A stretch of DNA of 64,000 nt from CAIODY01 sp046051225 (GCA_046051225.1 JBJOOR010000005.1:62001-126000); one strand, 5' to 3'; shown: positions 16,813 to 25,768, numbered from the stretch's first letter. The notes: a model not told the origin generated them from the sequence alone. Translations and numbers: made by a program.

Positions 16813-17961
16813 TTAATAGTAGCGTCTGTGAGAAGCTACTTGTTGGTATTCGTTGTATTTGTTGTTTTTTACTTTATAAACTGCTTCTAATTTATCATTA
16901 TAATATTCGTTAGCCCCTACACAAATACACTTTTTGTAAATAGTTTCTCGAGTAAAAACATCATTATACATAAAAAAACCATTTTCCTTATTTATTGTAC
17001 TTCTCCTAATGCTTTGCAAGCAACCTTTTTTGTAATTATAAACTGTTTTGGTTTTAGCAATTGCAGTTCTATAAGCTGCTGAATCTATATCCTCAGCACT
17101 CGAATCAATATTTATGATTGTAATGCTTGAATCAAATGAAGTTCCAATACACGTTGCATTTATTGTTAATTGTAAACTGTCGTAATTATTAATTGTAAGA
17201 AATAATTTTCGTTCAAATTTTCCCGAATTTCCATAATAGTTTTCTACAGGAATTTTCACAATCATTGATTCTCCATTTTTCAAGAATCTATCGGAGATTT
17301 TTTGCATCGCAGGAAACAAAGGAAGTTGCTGAAAATTCTTATCTAGCGAATTGGTTTCTCTGTAAGAATCAAAACCAACCGCTAAAAAGTTTGAGCCAAC
17401 GTTTTTTATTTTAAAAACAGCTGTGTCTGTTTTTCCAAAAGCTATTTTACCCAAATTGATTTTTGATGATTCAATTTCAAATGTAGGTTTAACAAGCGTT
17501 ACAGCACCTGAATAAATAATCTTAAATGCTTTAAAATTTTTGTCATTGGTTTTTAAATAAAAGCATTCTCTAAATTTTCCACCATTCTTTATAATAGTTG
17601 AAAAGTCTTCAACGCCGATGCGAATTTCAGTGAATTCATTTGGAGCAACATTTTGAATATCATCATACGGAAGCGATAGGGAATCTCTATTAACTAAATT
17701 TCTTTCATCAGAAATTTCTATTCTTAAAGTATCAACACCTTTGTTTGAGATTCTAAAATAATTCGTTCCTTCAAATTCCAAGTTGTTATAGATTCTATTA
17801 TATTCAAACGTCATTGTTTGTTTATCGAACGAAAGATGTTTTTTGAAATCTAAAATACTCATTGAATCTCTGAAAGCTGACTCTTCAAATTCCATTATCG
17901 CTTGCCCAAAAGCAACTTGGTACAAGAAAAACAAAAGCGATATGGTGAATAGTTTTTTGAT
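16813..17961 (-). CDS. Secreted Ig-like repeat protein, start codon lost or atypical
   Basis: An exported protein of about 382 residues. The centre holds two Ig-like sandwich repeats of the DUF1573/ASPM-Hydin type: FRISNKGVDTLRI near the start, and INLGKIAFGKTDTAVFKIKN followed by VGSNFLAV. The tail includes the segment SIRRSTINKENGFFMYNDVF. A complete signal peptide, KKLFTISLLFFLYQVAFGQ, is open in frame, but the codon where ATG is expected (17961-17959) reads ATC. The only internal alternative, TTG at 17934, would cut the signal peptide in half. Either a rare start is used or the gene is silenced. It sits inside the split carB, 13 bases after the toxin stop. The function is unknown. Confidence 0.6.
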   Translation of the reverse strand: MKKLFTISLLFFLYQVAFGQAIMEFEESAFRDSMSILDFKKHLSFDKQTMTFEYNRIYNNLEFEGTNYFRISNKGVDTLRIEISDERNLVNRDSLSLPYDDIQNVAPNEFTEIRIGVEDFSTIIKNGGKFRECFYLKTNDKNFKAFKIIYSGAVTLVKPTFEIESSKINLGKIAFGKTDTAVFKIKNVGSNFLAVGFDSYRETNSLDKNFQQLPLFPAMQKISDRFLKNGESMIVKIPVENYYGNSGKFERKLFLTINNYDSLQLTINATCIGTSFDSSITIINIDSSAEDIDSAAYRTAIAKTKTVYNYKKGCLQSIRRSTINKENGFFMYNDVFTRETIYKKCICVGANEYYNDKLEAVYKVKNNKYNEYQQVASHRRYY

Positions 17962-17974
17962 GGTTTTTGTGTAA

Positions 17975-18457
17975 TTATTTTTCGTTAGCTAATCTTAAAA
18001 CTTCGTTAAATATTTTTTCGCTTATCCAATAATTGTGTTCGTTCATTAAAAATTGAATTAGCGGTTTTATTTCGTTGATGAATCCCATTGATTTGGCTTG
18101 CAATAAAACGCCTAAAAATCCTTTGGTGTGCAAATGATATTGATGAGCCATTTGTGTTCCTAATCGTTCGTCAATCAACAATAAATCTGCATTTAGTTCT
18201 ATCGAAATTACAATGGCTTCTGCTTCGCCTTTATCTAATTGTTGTTCTAATTCATTTACTTGTTTCAAGTTCTTTGCTGAAACAATTTCGATGTAAGCTG
18301 GCTCTGTTAAAGTGTTTGGTTGAATATGATGCAACTCGACCAATTCATCAAAAACAGATTTCGGTAAAATTATTTTTTGAAAAATTTTTTCCAACAAGAA
18401 AAGTTTTTCAATTCTTATCAAACATAAAATTGGAGAAGTGTCAGATACAACTATCAT
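17975..18457 (-). CDS. DUF3368 PIN-like toxin
   Basis: A 160-residue PIN-fold nuclease-like protein of the DUF3368 family, the usual toxin partner of UPF0175 antitoxins. Acidic active-site residues are seen in VVSDTSPILCLIRI (Asp6), in LDKGEAEAIVISIEL, where the glutamates follow the family pattern, and in LLIDERLGTQMA. The motif KGFLGVLLQAKSMG is also typical. It overlaps the upstream antitoxin gene by 4 bases (ATGA), so the pair is translationally coupled. The pair lies between the two halves of carB. Expected activity is RNA cleavage, neutralised by the antitoxin; this is inferred from the family. Confidence 0.85.
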   Translation of the reverse strand: MIVVSDTSPILCLIRIEKLFLLEKIFQKIILPKSVFDELVELHHIQPNTLTEPAYIEIVSAKNLKQVNELEQQLDKGEAEAIVISIELNADLLLIDERLGTQMAHQYHLHTKGFLGVLLQAKSMGFINEIKPLIQFLMNEHNYWISEKIFNEVLRLANEK

Positions 18458-18690
18458 TTTTTGTTGGCATCAATTTGTTTCAATTCATCCAAAATAGTTT
18501 CTTCATCAAACAATGAAATTTTTCTATTGTACAACTCTTTCACAAAATCATCCCAACTTACTTTCGCCAACCTTGCAGCCCGATGCGATGACAATTTTGC
18601 TTTTTGAAAAAGCACAACCGCTAGTTCCAACAGCAACTCTGGCTCACTCATTTTGCTGGCTTTTACAAATTCATCTTCTATTACTAACAT
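18454..18690 (-). CDS. UPF0175 family antitoxin
   Basis: A 78-residue protein with a helix-turn-helix-like region: LAVVLFQKAKLSSHRAARLA, followed by KVSWDDFVKELYNRKI. This is the UPF0175 signature: a helical N half and the segment that packs against the DUF3368 toxin. It is the upstream gene of the pair and overlaps the toxin start by 4 bases. The 68 bases between its ATG and the carB N-half stop codon contain a repeat-like tract with the unit cacgaagacacaaag on the minus strand. It is probably autoregulated, but no clear palindrome was seen. Confidence 0.85.
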   Translation of the reverse strand: MLVIEDEFVKASKMSEPELLLELAVVLFQKAKLSSHRAARLAKVSWDDFVKELYNRKISLFDEETILDELKQIDANKK

Positions 18691-18720
18691 GATTTTTGTT
18701 TTTTGTAAAATTAACTGAAT

Positions 18721-18748
18721 AATTTCTTTGTGTCTTCGTGCTTTTGTG
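18721..18748. repeat. Short repeat-like tract at the carB breakpoint
   Basis: The plus strand reads ttgtgtcttcgtgcttttgt here, a form that resembles widely dispersed intergenic repeats in Bacteroidota genomes (recalled, not searched). It lies within 40 bases of the stop codon that ends the carB N half and may mark the insertion junction. Confidence 0.35.
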
Positions 18749-18758
18749 TGATTAATTT

Positions 18759-20405
18759 TTATCCAAACGTGCTATAAAAATAATTTGTCTTGCTTTCAAA
18801 CTCTGCTGCACAGGTATCTACCATTTTAAAAATTCGGGTAATGTCTAATGATTTGCGATATTCATACACTTCATCTTCGGTGCATTTGTTGCCAACGAAT
18901 TTTGCAATTTGTAAATCAGAAAACCCCATCTGCTTGGCTTTCATCATTTCTTCTTTTGAAATTTCTGCCAACGAATCAAACTTCATTAAGTGTTTTTCCA
19001 AATCAACAATGCTTTGAATCTGGTACAAAAACCATTTATCAATCATGGTTGATTTATGAATGGTCGAAACCGTAGCACCAGCCATCAATGCATCTTTTAT
19101 TCTAAAAATTCTATCCCATTTTGGAGTCTTAATGCTTTCCAAAATCTCTTCACTTTTCATCAACGATTTACCATAGTAACCCAAACCAATCGCATCGTTT
19201 TCCAAACTCTGACAAGCTTTTTGAATCGCTTCAGGGAAGCTTCTACCAATCGCCATTACTTCACCAACCGATTTCATTTGGAAACCAAGTGTATCATTTG
19301 CGCCTTTAAATTTATCGAAATTCCAACGTGGAATTTTTACAATCACATAATCCAACGCTGGTTCAAAAAATGCTGAAGTTGTTTTAGTAATTTGATTTTT
19401 TAATTCATCCAGATTATAGCCAATCGCCAATTTAGCTGCGATTTTCGCAATCGGATAACCCGTTGCTTTACTTGCCAATGCTGATGAACGGCTCACTCGT
19501 GGGTTAATTTCCACCACAATAATTTCTTCTGTTTCAGGATTCATGGCAAACTGCACATTACATCCGCCTGCAAAATTTCCTAAGTTTCGCATCATGCTGA
19601 TGGCGGTATTTCGCATCAACTGAAATGCTGTATCGCTCAAGGTCATGGCTGGTGCAACCGTGATGCTGTCACCTGTGTGCACACCCATTGGGTCGAAATT
19701 TTCAACCGTACAAATGATGGCCACATTGTTGTTGTTGTCTCTCAACAATTCCAATTCATATTCTTTCCAACCCAACACCGCTTTTTCCACCAACACTTCA
19801 TGCATCGGGCTGGCTGTCAAGGCTCGGTTCAAGGCTTCATCTAATTCTTCTTTTTTAAAAACAATGCCACCGCCTGTGCCACCTAATGTGAACGATGGAC
19901 GCAACACCAACGGAAATCCAATAGATTGTGCAAATTCTTTTCCTTCTAAAAATGAGTTGGCAATATGTGCAGGGCAAACCGGAATGCCCATTTCAATCAT
20001 CCACAAACGAAATTTTTCACGGTCTTCGGCTTTGTCAATCGCTTTAATATCAACACCAATGAGCTTCACATTGTATTGTTCCCACAAACCAATTTCATCT
20101 GCTTCTTTGCAAAGGTTCAAAGCTGTTTGTCCGCCCATGGTTGGCAACACTGCATCAATTTTGTTTTCTTTCAAAATCTGCTCAATGCTTTCGGTATTCA
20201 ATGGCAACAAATAAACTTTATCAGCCACAATCGGGTCGGTCATAATCGTTGCAGGATTGCTGTTAATCAGCACCACTTCGATGCCTTCTTCACGAAGCGA
20301 ACGAGCAGCTTGCGAACCGCTATAATCAAATTCACAAGCCTGACCAATAATGATTGGACCTGAACCTATGATGAGTACTGACTTTATGGATGTATCTTTT
20401 GGCAT
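18759..20405 (-). CDS. carB: Carbamoyl-phosphate synthase large subunit, N-terminal half
   Basis: The carboxyphosphate-forming half of CarB plus the oligomerisation domain, 548 residues. It starts MPKDTSIKSVLIIGSGPIII with GQACEFDYSGSQA directly after. AVLPTMGGQTALNLC, RPSFTLGGTGGGIVF, DPMGVHTGDSITVAP and EINPRVSRSSALASKATGYP are intact ATP-grasp motifs. The oligomerisation domain ends with VDTCAAEFESKTNYFYSTFG and a stop. In intact CarB this linker runs straight on into the sequence that begins the C half at 16800. All visible motifs are preserved, so the half is not decaying. It is the first gene of the minus-strand block, and carA is not in the window. Confidence 0.93.
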   Translation of the reverse strand: MPKDTSIKSVLIIGSGPIIIGQACEFDYSGSQAARSLREEGIEVVLINSNPATIMTDPIVADKVYLLPLNTESIEQILKENKIDAVLPTMGGQTALNLCKEADEIGLWEQYNVKLIGVDIKAIDKAEDREKFRLWMIEMGIPVCPAHIANSFLEGKEFAQSIGFPLVLRPSFTLGGTGGGIVFKKEELDEALNRALTASPMHEVLVEKAVLGWKEYELELLRDNNNNVAIICTVENFDPMGVHTGDSITVAPAMTLSDTAFQLMRNTAISMMRNLGNFAGGCNVQFAMNPETEEIIVVEINPRVSRSSALASKATGYPIAKIAAKLAIGYNLDELKNQITKTTSAFFEPALDYVIVKIPRWNFDKFKGANDTLGFQMKSVGEVMAIGRSFPEAIQKACQSLENDAIGLGYYGKSLMKSEEILESIKTPKWDRIFRIKDALMAGATVSTIHKSTMIDKWFLYQIQSIVDLEKHLMKFDSLAEISKEEMMKAKQMGFSDLQIAKFVGNKCTEDEVYEYRKSLDITRIFKMVDTCAAEFESKTNYFYSTFG

Positions 20406-20437
20406 GTTGTGGGAAAAGTTATTGAGTTATTGGTTAT

Positions 20438-20472
20438 TAAGTTATTGGGGAAAGCACAAACCAAATAACTTA
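20438..20472. repeat. Inverted repeat upstream of the carB N half
   Basis: TAAGTTATT (20438-20446) and AATAACTTA (20464-20472) are perfectly complementary, next to further gttattgagttattgg reiterations. The role is unknown; it lies in the carB leader region. Confidence 0.4.
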
Positions 20473-20641
20473 TATAACTAACGCCAAAGATAGAAAAAAC
20501 ACTTTGTTGAATTAAAATAGAACTCAACATTTAATAATAAAAATGTGGATAGAATTTAAAATTATCATCTGGTAGCAAGTGCTTAAATGCAATTTTACGT
20601 AAACAAAAAACAAACTATAATAAATTATGGAAACAAAAGCA

Positions 20642-22021
20642 TTAAATATTAGCTCTATAATGTAAATAAATTTTCGATTCGCCAGTGTGATTTATGCTAA
20701 ATTCAATTCGCATTACAATATCATACACTGTATTAATATCAAGCCCAACACCATAGCCAGTAAGCCATTTATTATTGAATGGATTGTTTTTTAAATAATA
20801 TTCATCCTTTACATATCCAATATCGCAAAATGTTTTTAGATACACATTAAAAGGTTGTTCTTCTACTTTTTTAATAGGCGATTGTAATCTGTATTTAATA
20901 ATTTGATATTTTATTTCGTTGCGTAGCAATCCAAAATGTTGCCCATCAATTACATAATATTCGTAGCCACGTACAAAATCATAACCATAGCCAAATGCAC
21001 GTTGCAAATTATAAGGTTGTTTGCTTGGTAACGATGATTTTAATTTAACTGAATTGTATAAAAACAATTTTTTACCAAGCTTAGAATAATTGCTAAATAG
21101 CAAAGTTGCTTCGCTCATATTTACATTATCGGATGGCAGCAAACCCCATCGAGTAGCTGTAAATGTACATAAATAGCCTTTTAGTGGATACGCTTTTACA
21201 TCTCTATGGTCATCTTCAAAAATATATTTAATTAACCCATATTGTTGCCTTGTTTTTTTATCTAGTAAATAATCAGGCGATGAATTTGCTAAAGTATCGG
21301 CAATAAAATTTTGCGAATAATTTATTTCGAGCGAATGACGTAAATAAATTTGTGGACGATAACGAAAAATGGCTCCAGCCTGAAATCGCTGACGAATAAA
21401 TTGAGAATAATCTTTCAAAAAAATCTGTTTGTTGTTAATCGTTTGTGCAGCTACTTCTTTATTCTGATAAAATCCTGAATAAATAACCAACCCTTTTTGC
21501 AATTTTTTATCAATAAACGGAAATTCGTATTGAAAGCCAAGCTGCCTTGTGTAGCCCGTTTGAGCAACTAAAGTTAAGGTTTCATTTCTGCCTCTAATAT
21601 TTCGCTTTAATAAAGCCATACCAGCATTTAGTCGTTTAATATTATGGTGTTGTTCAACCCACCATACATTAAAATTTCTATCTGCAATTTCCATAATAGG
21701 CAATGGATAAGTGTACCAACGTTCGGCTACTGTAATTTTTAAACTTACCGAATTAGCTGTACTATCAACTATTGCAATAGAAGTTTTATTAAATAAAAAA
21801 GTATTAAATAAGTTGTTTTTGCTACTTTCTATTTTTGTTTTTAAATCGGTATAAGTAATAGAATCGTTTTGGCGTAAACTCAATTCACGTAGAATGATAA
21901 ATGATTTAGTTTTTTTATTGCCTGATATTTCTATTTGCTTTATCACAAATAATTTATCTGAAGCAAATAAAAATTGATTCCCCAAAAAAAGTAAAATGGT
22001 AAGCGCAAAAATATTTTTCAA
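20642..22021 (-). CDS. BamA/TamA-type outer membrane protein
   Basis: A 459-residue Omp85-superfamily protein. After a signal peptide (MKNIFALTILLFLGNQFLFA) comes one POTRA domain with the typical opening LFVIKQIEISGNKKTKSFII, covering about residues 25-105. A 16-strand-type barrel follows, with VRGYEYYVIDGQHFGLLRNE matching the conserved (V/I)RGY motif of the lid loop. It is shorter than BamA, which has five POTRA domains, so it is more likely an accessory member of the superfamily, perhaps handling lipid or a partner protein. It overlaps no neighbour but follows the hydrolase gene by 12 bases and is probably co-transcribed with it. Confidence 0.85.
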   Translation of the reverse strand: MKNIFALTILLFLGNQFLFASDKLFVIKQIEISGNKKTKSFIILRELSLRQNDSITYTDLKTKIESSKNNLFNTFLFNKTSIAIVDSTANSVSLKITVAERWYTYPLPIMEIADRNFNVWWVEQHHNIKRLNAGMALLKRNIRGRNETLTLVAQTGYTRQLGFQYEFPFIDKKLQKGLVIYSGFYQNKEVAAQTINNKQIFLKDYSQFIRQRFQAGAIFRYRPQIYLRHSLEINYSQNFIADTLANSSPDYLLDKKTRQQYGLIKYIFEDDHRDVKAYPLKGYLCTFTATRWGLLPSDNVNMSEATLLFSNYSKLGKKLFLYNSVKLKSSLPSKQPYNLQRAFGYGYDFVRGYEYYVIDGQHFGLLRNEIKYQIIKYRLQSPIKKVEEQPFNVYLKTFCDIGYVKDEYYLKNNPFNNKWLTGYGVGLDINTVYDIVMRIEFSINHTGESKIYLHYRANI

Positions 22022-22033
22022 TTACACAAAATA

Positions 22034-22795
22034 TTATTTTGGCAAGCGGCTAATAAAGTCATCTACAAAGGCATTAAATTTTTCGGGTTGCTCCATCATC
22101 GGTGCATGCCCACATTGATCAATAAAATGCAATTCGGATTTATCAATTAATCGGTTAAACTCTTCGCCCACAAAGGCTGGCGTAATGGTATCATCTTTAC
22201 CCCAAATTAATAAAGTAGGCAATTTAATTTGTTCTAAATCATCACGTAAATTATGGCGTATTGCCGATTTAGCGGTAGCAATAATTTTGATGGCTTTAAT
22301 TCTGTTGTTTACAATTTCAAATACTTCATCAATCAACTCTTTGGTTGCTTTGTTGGGGTCGTAAAAAGTATGTTGGGTGCGTTCTTTAATAAAATCATAA
22401 TCGCCACGTTTTGGAAATGAAGTGCCTAAAGCACTTTCAAATAATCCGCTGCTACCTGTTAAAATCAATGCTCTAACCTTAGCCTGATATTTCATGGTAT
22501 ACAATGCAGCAATATGCCCACCCAATGAATTACCTAACAATATAAAATTGTTTAAATTCATTTGTTCAATAAACTCATGTGTGTATCTAGTTAATCCGCC
22601 CAACGAGGCTTCGAACACACTCATTTCGTAAATAGGTAATAGCGGCACTATTACTCTATAGTTAGTTTTGTAGTGCTCTATTTGGTCTTTATAATTGCTC
22701 AACGCACCAAACAAACCATGAAGCAGCAGCATTACTTCGCCTTGCCCTTCTTCTACATATCTGAATTTATCTATTGTTTTAATTTCGTAGCTCAT
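22034..22795 (-). CDS. Alpha/beta hydrolase
   Basis: A cytoplasmic hydrolase of 253 residues with the complete fold signature. The oxyanion segment LLLHGLFGALSN is at residues 23-34. The nucleophile elbow GNSLGG has Ser90. A charge-relay aspartate is in LLIWGKDDTITP and the catalytic histidine in CGHAPMMEQPEKF near the C-terminus. No signal peptide is present. The substrate is unknown; esterases and the MhpC/BioH-type C-C hydrolases share this pattern. It lies upstream of the BamA-like gene on the same strand, 12 bases apart, which may hint at an envelope-lipid role, but that is speculation. Confidence 0.85.
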   Translation of the reverse strand: MSYEIKTIDKFRYVEEGQGEVMLLLHGLFGALSNYKDQIEHYKTNYRVIVPLLPIYEMSVFEASLGGLTRYTHEFIEQMNLNNFILLGNSLGGHIAALYTMKYQAKVRALILTGSSGLFESALGTSFPKRGDYDFIKERTQHTFYDPNKATKELIDEVFEIVNNRIKAIKIIATAKSAIRHNLRDDLEQIKLPTLLIWGKDDTITPAFVGEEFNRLIDKSELHFIDQCGHAPMMEQPEKFNAFVDDFISRLPK

Positions 22796-22880
22796 ATCAA
22801 ATAAAGTTTAGATTGCATAAAAGTAATAAGCTAAAATTAAAAACAAAAAATTAGTAAATGAAATTTCAATAATAAAAAAT

Positions 22881-22910
22881 TTTGCTGTTTTGATTTTTAA
22901 ATTATTTTTG
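22881..22910 (+). promoter_or_regulatory. Promoter of the DUF3276 gene
   Basis: TTTG (22881-22884) and TATTTTTG (22903-22910) are separated by 18 bases, a good Bacteroidota promoter 45 bases before the start codon. Confidence 0.65.
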
Positions 22911-22955
22911 TTGCAACATTAAATTATTAAAAAAACTAAAACAATCTAATTAACA

Positions 22956-23378
22956 GTGGACAACAATTACGGTGAAAAGCGCATGAATGACAGTGTTTAC
23001 TCTTTAAAATTTAGAGCAGGCAAACGACGTACTTATTTTTTTGATGTACGTAGTACTCGTGGAAACGATTATTTTGTTACCCTAACCGAAAGTACACGAC
23101 GCAATGATGGCGATGGTTACGAACGTCATAAGATTTTTTTATACAAAGAAGATTTTAATGAATTTATGAGTTTATTGAATCAAACTGTTGATCATGTAAA
23201 AACTAAATTGATGCCTGAATACGATTATGAAGAATTTGCAAGACGCCGTATTGAAGCACAAAAAGCTTGGGAAGAGCAACAAAAAAATGGTGGTGCTTCA
23301 ACATCAACTGCTTCTAATGATTCTTCTGCTGCTACTTCATCATCGGTTGATGACCACAGCGATGTAGATAAATGGTAA
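22956..23378 (+). CDS. PUR-alpha-like nucleic-acid-binding protein (DUF3276)
   Basis: A 140-residue protein with the PUR domain found throughout Bacteroidota. The segment VYSLKFRAGKRRTYFFDVRS and then DYFVTLTESTRRNDGDGYER, HKIFLYKEDFNEF reproduce the PUR strand-helix repeat (residues 13-75), which binds single-stranded DNA or RNA in relatives. The tail is Ser/Thr/Asp-rich and disordered. The GTG at 22956 is taken as the start because the sequence DNNYGEKRMNDS is family-like; the ATG at 22983 is the alternative. It has its own promoter and shares a bidirectional terminator with ffh. Its role in vivo is not established. Confidence 0.85.
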   Translation: MDNNYGEKRMNDSVYSLKFRAGKRRTYFFDVRSTRGNDYFVTLTESTRRNDGDGYERHKIFLYKEDFNEFMSLLNQTVDHVKTKLMPEYDYEEFARRRIEAQKAWEEQQKNGGASTSTASNDSSAATSSSVDDHSDVDKW

Positions 23379-23395
23379 TAATTTATTTGACCAAT

Positions 23396-23432
23396 AAAAA
23401 AAGCGATACTATAAATGTTAGTATCGCTTTTT
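23396..23432. terminator. Bidirectional terminator between DUF3276 gene and ffh
   Basis: AAAAAGCGATACT and AGTATCGCTTTTT form a 13-base stem with a 9-base loop between two convergent genes, A-rich on one side and T-rich on the other. Confidence 0.85.
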
Positions 23433-23452
23433 AATTTTTATTAGGATGAATT

Positions 23453-24784
23453 TTATTTGCCAAATGGCAACCCCTTCATCATTCTGCCAGCGCTTTGCAT
23501 TTTATTCATATTCTTCATCATCTTGCGCATTTCTTCAAATTGCTTTAAAAAATTATTTACTTCTTGAATAGAATTTCCACTACCCGATGCCAACCTTTTT
23601 CTTCTATTGCCATCAATCAAATCGGGGTTCATTCTTTCTTTTGGTGTCATAGATTGTATAATGGCTTCAATCTTTTTAAATGCATCATCGCTAATATCAA
23701 TATCTTTCATGGCTTTGCCTACACCCGGTATCATTGCCATTAAATCTTTCAAATTGCCCATTTTTTTTATCTGATTTAATTGCGATAAAAAATCATCAAA
23801 ATCAAATTGATTTTTTCTTATTTTTTGATTTAGTTTTTGAGCTTCTTTTTCATCATATTGTTCTTGTGCTTTTTCAACCAAACTTACAATATCGCCCATG
23901 CCCAATATACGCTGCGCCATACGTTCAGGATAAAAAATATCTAACGTTTCTAATTTTTCGCCAGTGCTTACAAACTTGATGGGTTTGTTTACAATGCTTC
24001 TAATAGAAAGTGCCGCACCGCCTCTTGTATCGCCATCTAATTTGGTTAATACTACACCATCAAAATCAATCCTATCATTAAATGCTTTGGCAGTATTTAC
24101 AGCATCTTGCCCCGTCATACTATCCACCACAAATAAGGTTTCATCAGGTTTCATTTCTGTTTTCAACCTGCTTATTTCATTCATCATATCCTCATTAATA
24201 GCAATACGACCTGCGGTATCTATAATCACTACTTCAAAGCCTCTTTCTTTTGCAAATTTCAATGCATTTTTTGCAATCTCAATTGGGTTTTTATTATCTG
24301 CTTCAATATATACTTCTGTATTTATTTGGCTACCCAAAACTCGTAACTGTTCCATCGCCGCAGGGCGATAAACGTCGGCAGCCGCAAGCAATACACTTTT
24401 GTTCTTTTTTGTTTTTAAATAATTGGCAAATTTTGCACTGAAAGTAGTTTTACCACTGCCCTGCAAACCAGCAATTAATACTACCGATGGATTGCCTCTT
24501 AAATTAATATCGGTGCTATTGCTGCCCATTAATTCAGTTAATTCATCCATCACAATTTTTGTAAACAATTGCCCTGGAGATACTGCCGTTAGTACATTTT
24601 GCCCCATAGCTTTATCTTTTACTCTATCAGTAAAATCTTTAGCTATTTTATAATTCACATCGGCATCAATTAATGCTTTTCTGATTTCTTTTACCGTAGC
24701 AGCCACGTTTACATCCGTTATTCTGCCTTCGCCTTTTAGGGTTTTAAGCGCCTTGTCTAATCTATCTTGTAAATTTGCAAACAT
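23453..24784 (-). CDS. ffh: Signal recognition particle GTPase Ffh (SRP54)
   Basis: Targets nascent membrane proteins to the FtsY receptor as the protein part of the bacterial SRP. The 443 residues comprise an N domain (helical, about 1-85) and a G domain with the P-loop GLQGSGKTT (106-114), DTAGR (189-193) and TKLDGDTRGG (247-256). The M domain follows from about residue 300 with the RNA-binding SGSGNSIQEVNNFLKQF segment and a methionine-rich end (MRKMMKNMNKM). GDIVSLVEKAQ links the domains. The length is standard. It is monocistronic, with a bidirectional terminator shared with the DUF3276 gene. Confidence 0.97.
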   Translation of the reverse strand: MFANLQDRLDKALKTLKGEGRITDVNVAATVKEIRKALIDADVNYKIAKDFTDRVKDKAMGQNVLTAVSPGQLFTKIVMDELTELMGSNSTDINLRGNPSVVLIAGLQGSGKTTFSAKFANYLKTKKNKSVLLAAADVYRPAAMEQLRVLGSQINTEVYIEADNKNPIEIAKNALKFAKERGFEVVIIDTAGRIAINEDMMNEISRLKTEMKPDETLFVVDSMTGQDAVNTAKAFNDRIDFDGVVLTKLDGDTRGGAALSIRSIVNKPIKFVSTGEKLETLDIFYPERMAQRILGMGDIVSLVEKAQEQYDEKEAQKLNQKIRKNQFDFDDFLSQLNQIKKMGNLKDLMAMIPGVGKAMKDIDISDDAFKKIEAIIQSMTPKERMNPDLIDGNRRKRLASGSGNSIQEVNNFLKQFEEMRKMMKNMNKMQSAGRMMKGLPFGK

Positions 24785-25007
24785 GATTTTATGTAATAAT
24801 TTTTATCGTATGAAATTTGGTTGGCGAATATCGTAATTTTAGAATTAAAAGTAAGAATAAGTAGCAGTGTAAATTGTTTTTTACTTAAAAATTTTTGTAG
24901 ATGATGAAGATAAATGTGGATTAGCCATATCTTAATATATAACTTTTATAAATCAACCTTCAATACAGAAATAAATTTGGAAGTGTTGAAAGTTGCGTAG
25001 ATATTTG
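24785..25007. other. Non-coding gap upstream of ffh
   Basis: The 301 bases between ffh and the orphan gene at 25086 hold no gene. This part is AT-rich and should contain the ffh promoter on the minus strand, but no convincing TAnnTTTG is visible. From 25008 onward the sequence is the left repeat and leader of the orphan gene cassette. Confidence 0.4.
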
Positions 25008-25023
25008 TGTTAGCCGCAATGCT
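25008..25023. repeat. Left inverted repeat of orphan gene cassette
   Basis: TGTTAGCCGCAATGCT is an inverted match (15 of 16) to AGCACTGCGGCTAACA at 25769-25784. Together they bracket 745 bases containing a single gene. Confidence 0.7.
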
Positions 25024-25085
25024 ATGGCACCCTGCAAACATTGAACTGACTGCAAGAAACGAACAGACACATCAACAACAATTTA

Positions 25086-25700
25086 ATGAACACCACATAC
25101 ATTCAATTTGACGCACCGACAAGTAAAACTTCAAAGGACGGAGTGATTAAAAGTTCGTTGAAAAAAGTATTGGTTAATGTTCTTACAAAAGTTCTTCCGC
25201 TTGCGAACCCTGACTTTGAAGACAAAATAGATGAAGTTATATATTGGCTTGTCGAATTTGAAACCGAAACAGGAATTCCACAAAGAGAAATTGGTATTGA
25301 TGCAGAGGCAAGAGGAATTTTAAAAATGCCTTACAAAAACAATTATGGTTATTGGACAGATAATAATTTATTGCTTAATGACTTCAAGGAACATTTCAAT
25401 GTTTCTGAAATCAGCAAAGAAAGTTTTGAAAAGCAGTGGGACATCTTTGATAAAATAACTGCTTATAAACTTGAATTAACAAACTACTCTATTCTCACAA
25501 CTGGTGCTGGCGGTGGAACAACATACTTGACAACCGAAATTGATTACAAGGGAGATAAAAGAAAGTTAGTTATTTACTTCGCTGACAAATCTGACGAACA
25601 AAAAGTTAAGCCAGTAAGAACCTTGAAACTAACCGGACGACTTTTTGACCAAGGTATTCAGCAATCACTATCTTTACTTGACACAAAAATTAATGATTGA
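25086..25700 (+). CDS. Orphan hypothetical protein in inverted-repeat cassette, 204 aa
   Basis: A soluble 204-residue protein that I do not recognise. It begins MNTTYIQFDAPTSKTSKDGV; a helical part (SLKKVLVNVLTKVLPLANPD) is followed by mixed alpha/beta sequence and a Gly/Thr-rich turn (ILTTGAGGGTTYLTTEIDY). The codon choice is visibly richer in C and G than in the surrounding genes (for example gacgcaccgacaag near the start). It is the only gene between 16-bp inverted repeats at 25008 and 25769. The composition and flanks suggest acquisition as a cassette. A defence or stress role would be a guess; no catalytic motif is visible. Confidence 0.75.
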   Translation: MNTTYIQFDAPTSKTSKDGVIKSSLKKVLVNVLTKVLPLANPDFEDKIDEVIYWLVEFETETGIPQREIGIDAEARGILKMPYKNNYGYWTDNNLLLNDFKEHFNVSEISKESFEKQWDIFDKITAYKLELTNYSILTTGAGGGTTYLTTEIDYKGDKRKLVIYFADKSDEQKVKPVRTLKLTGRLFDQGIQQSLSLLDTKIND

Positions 25701-25768
25701 CAATTATGGTTTCAACTTCTAACAAACTTCTCTGCGAACTTCGGGCTGACGAGCTGCGAATAGACAGC

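Noticed and set aside
19645..20214. 189-codon plus-strand frame opposite the carB N half
   Set aside because: It is antisense to conserved ATP-grasp motifs and its composition is that of a shadow frame.
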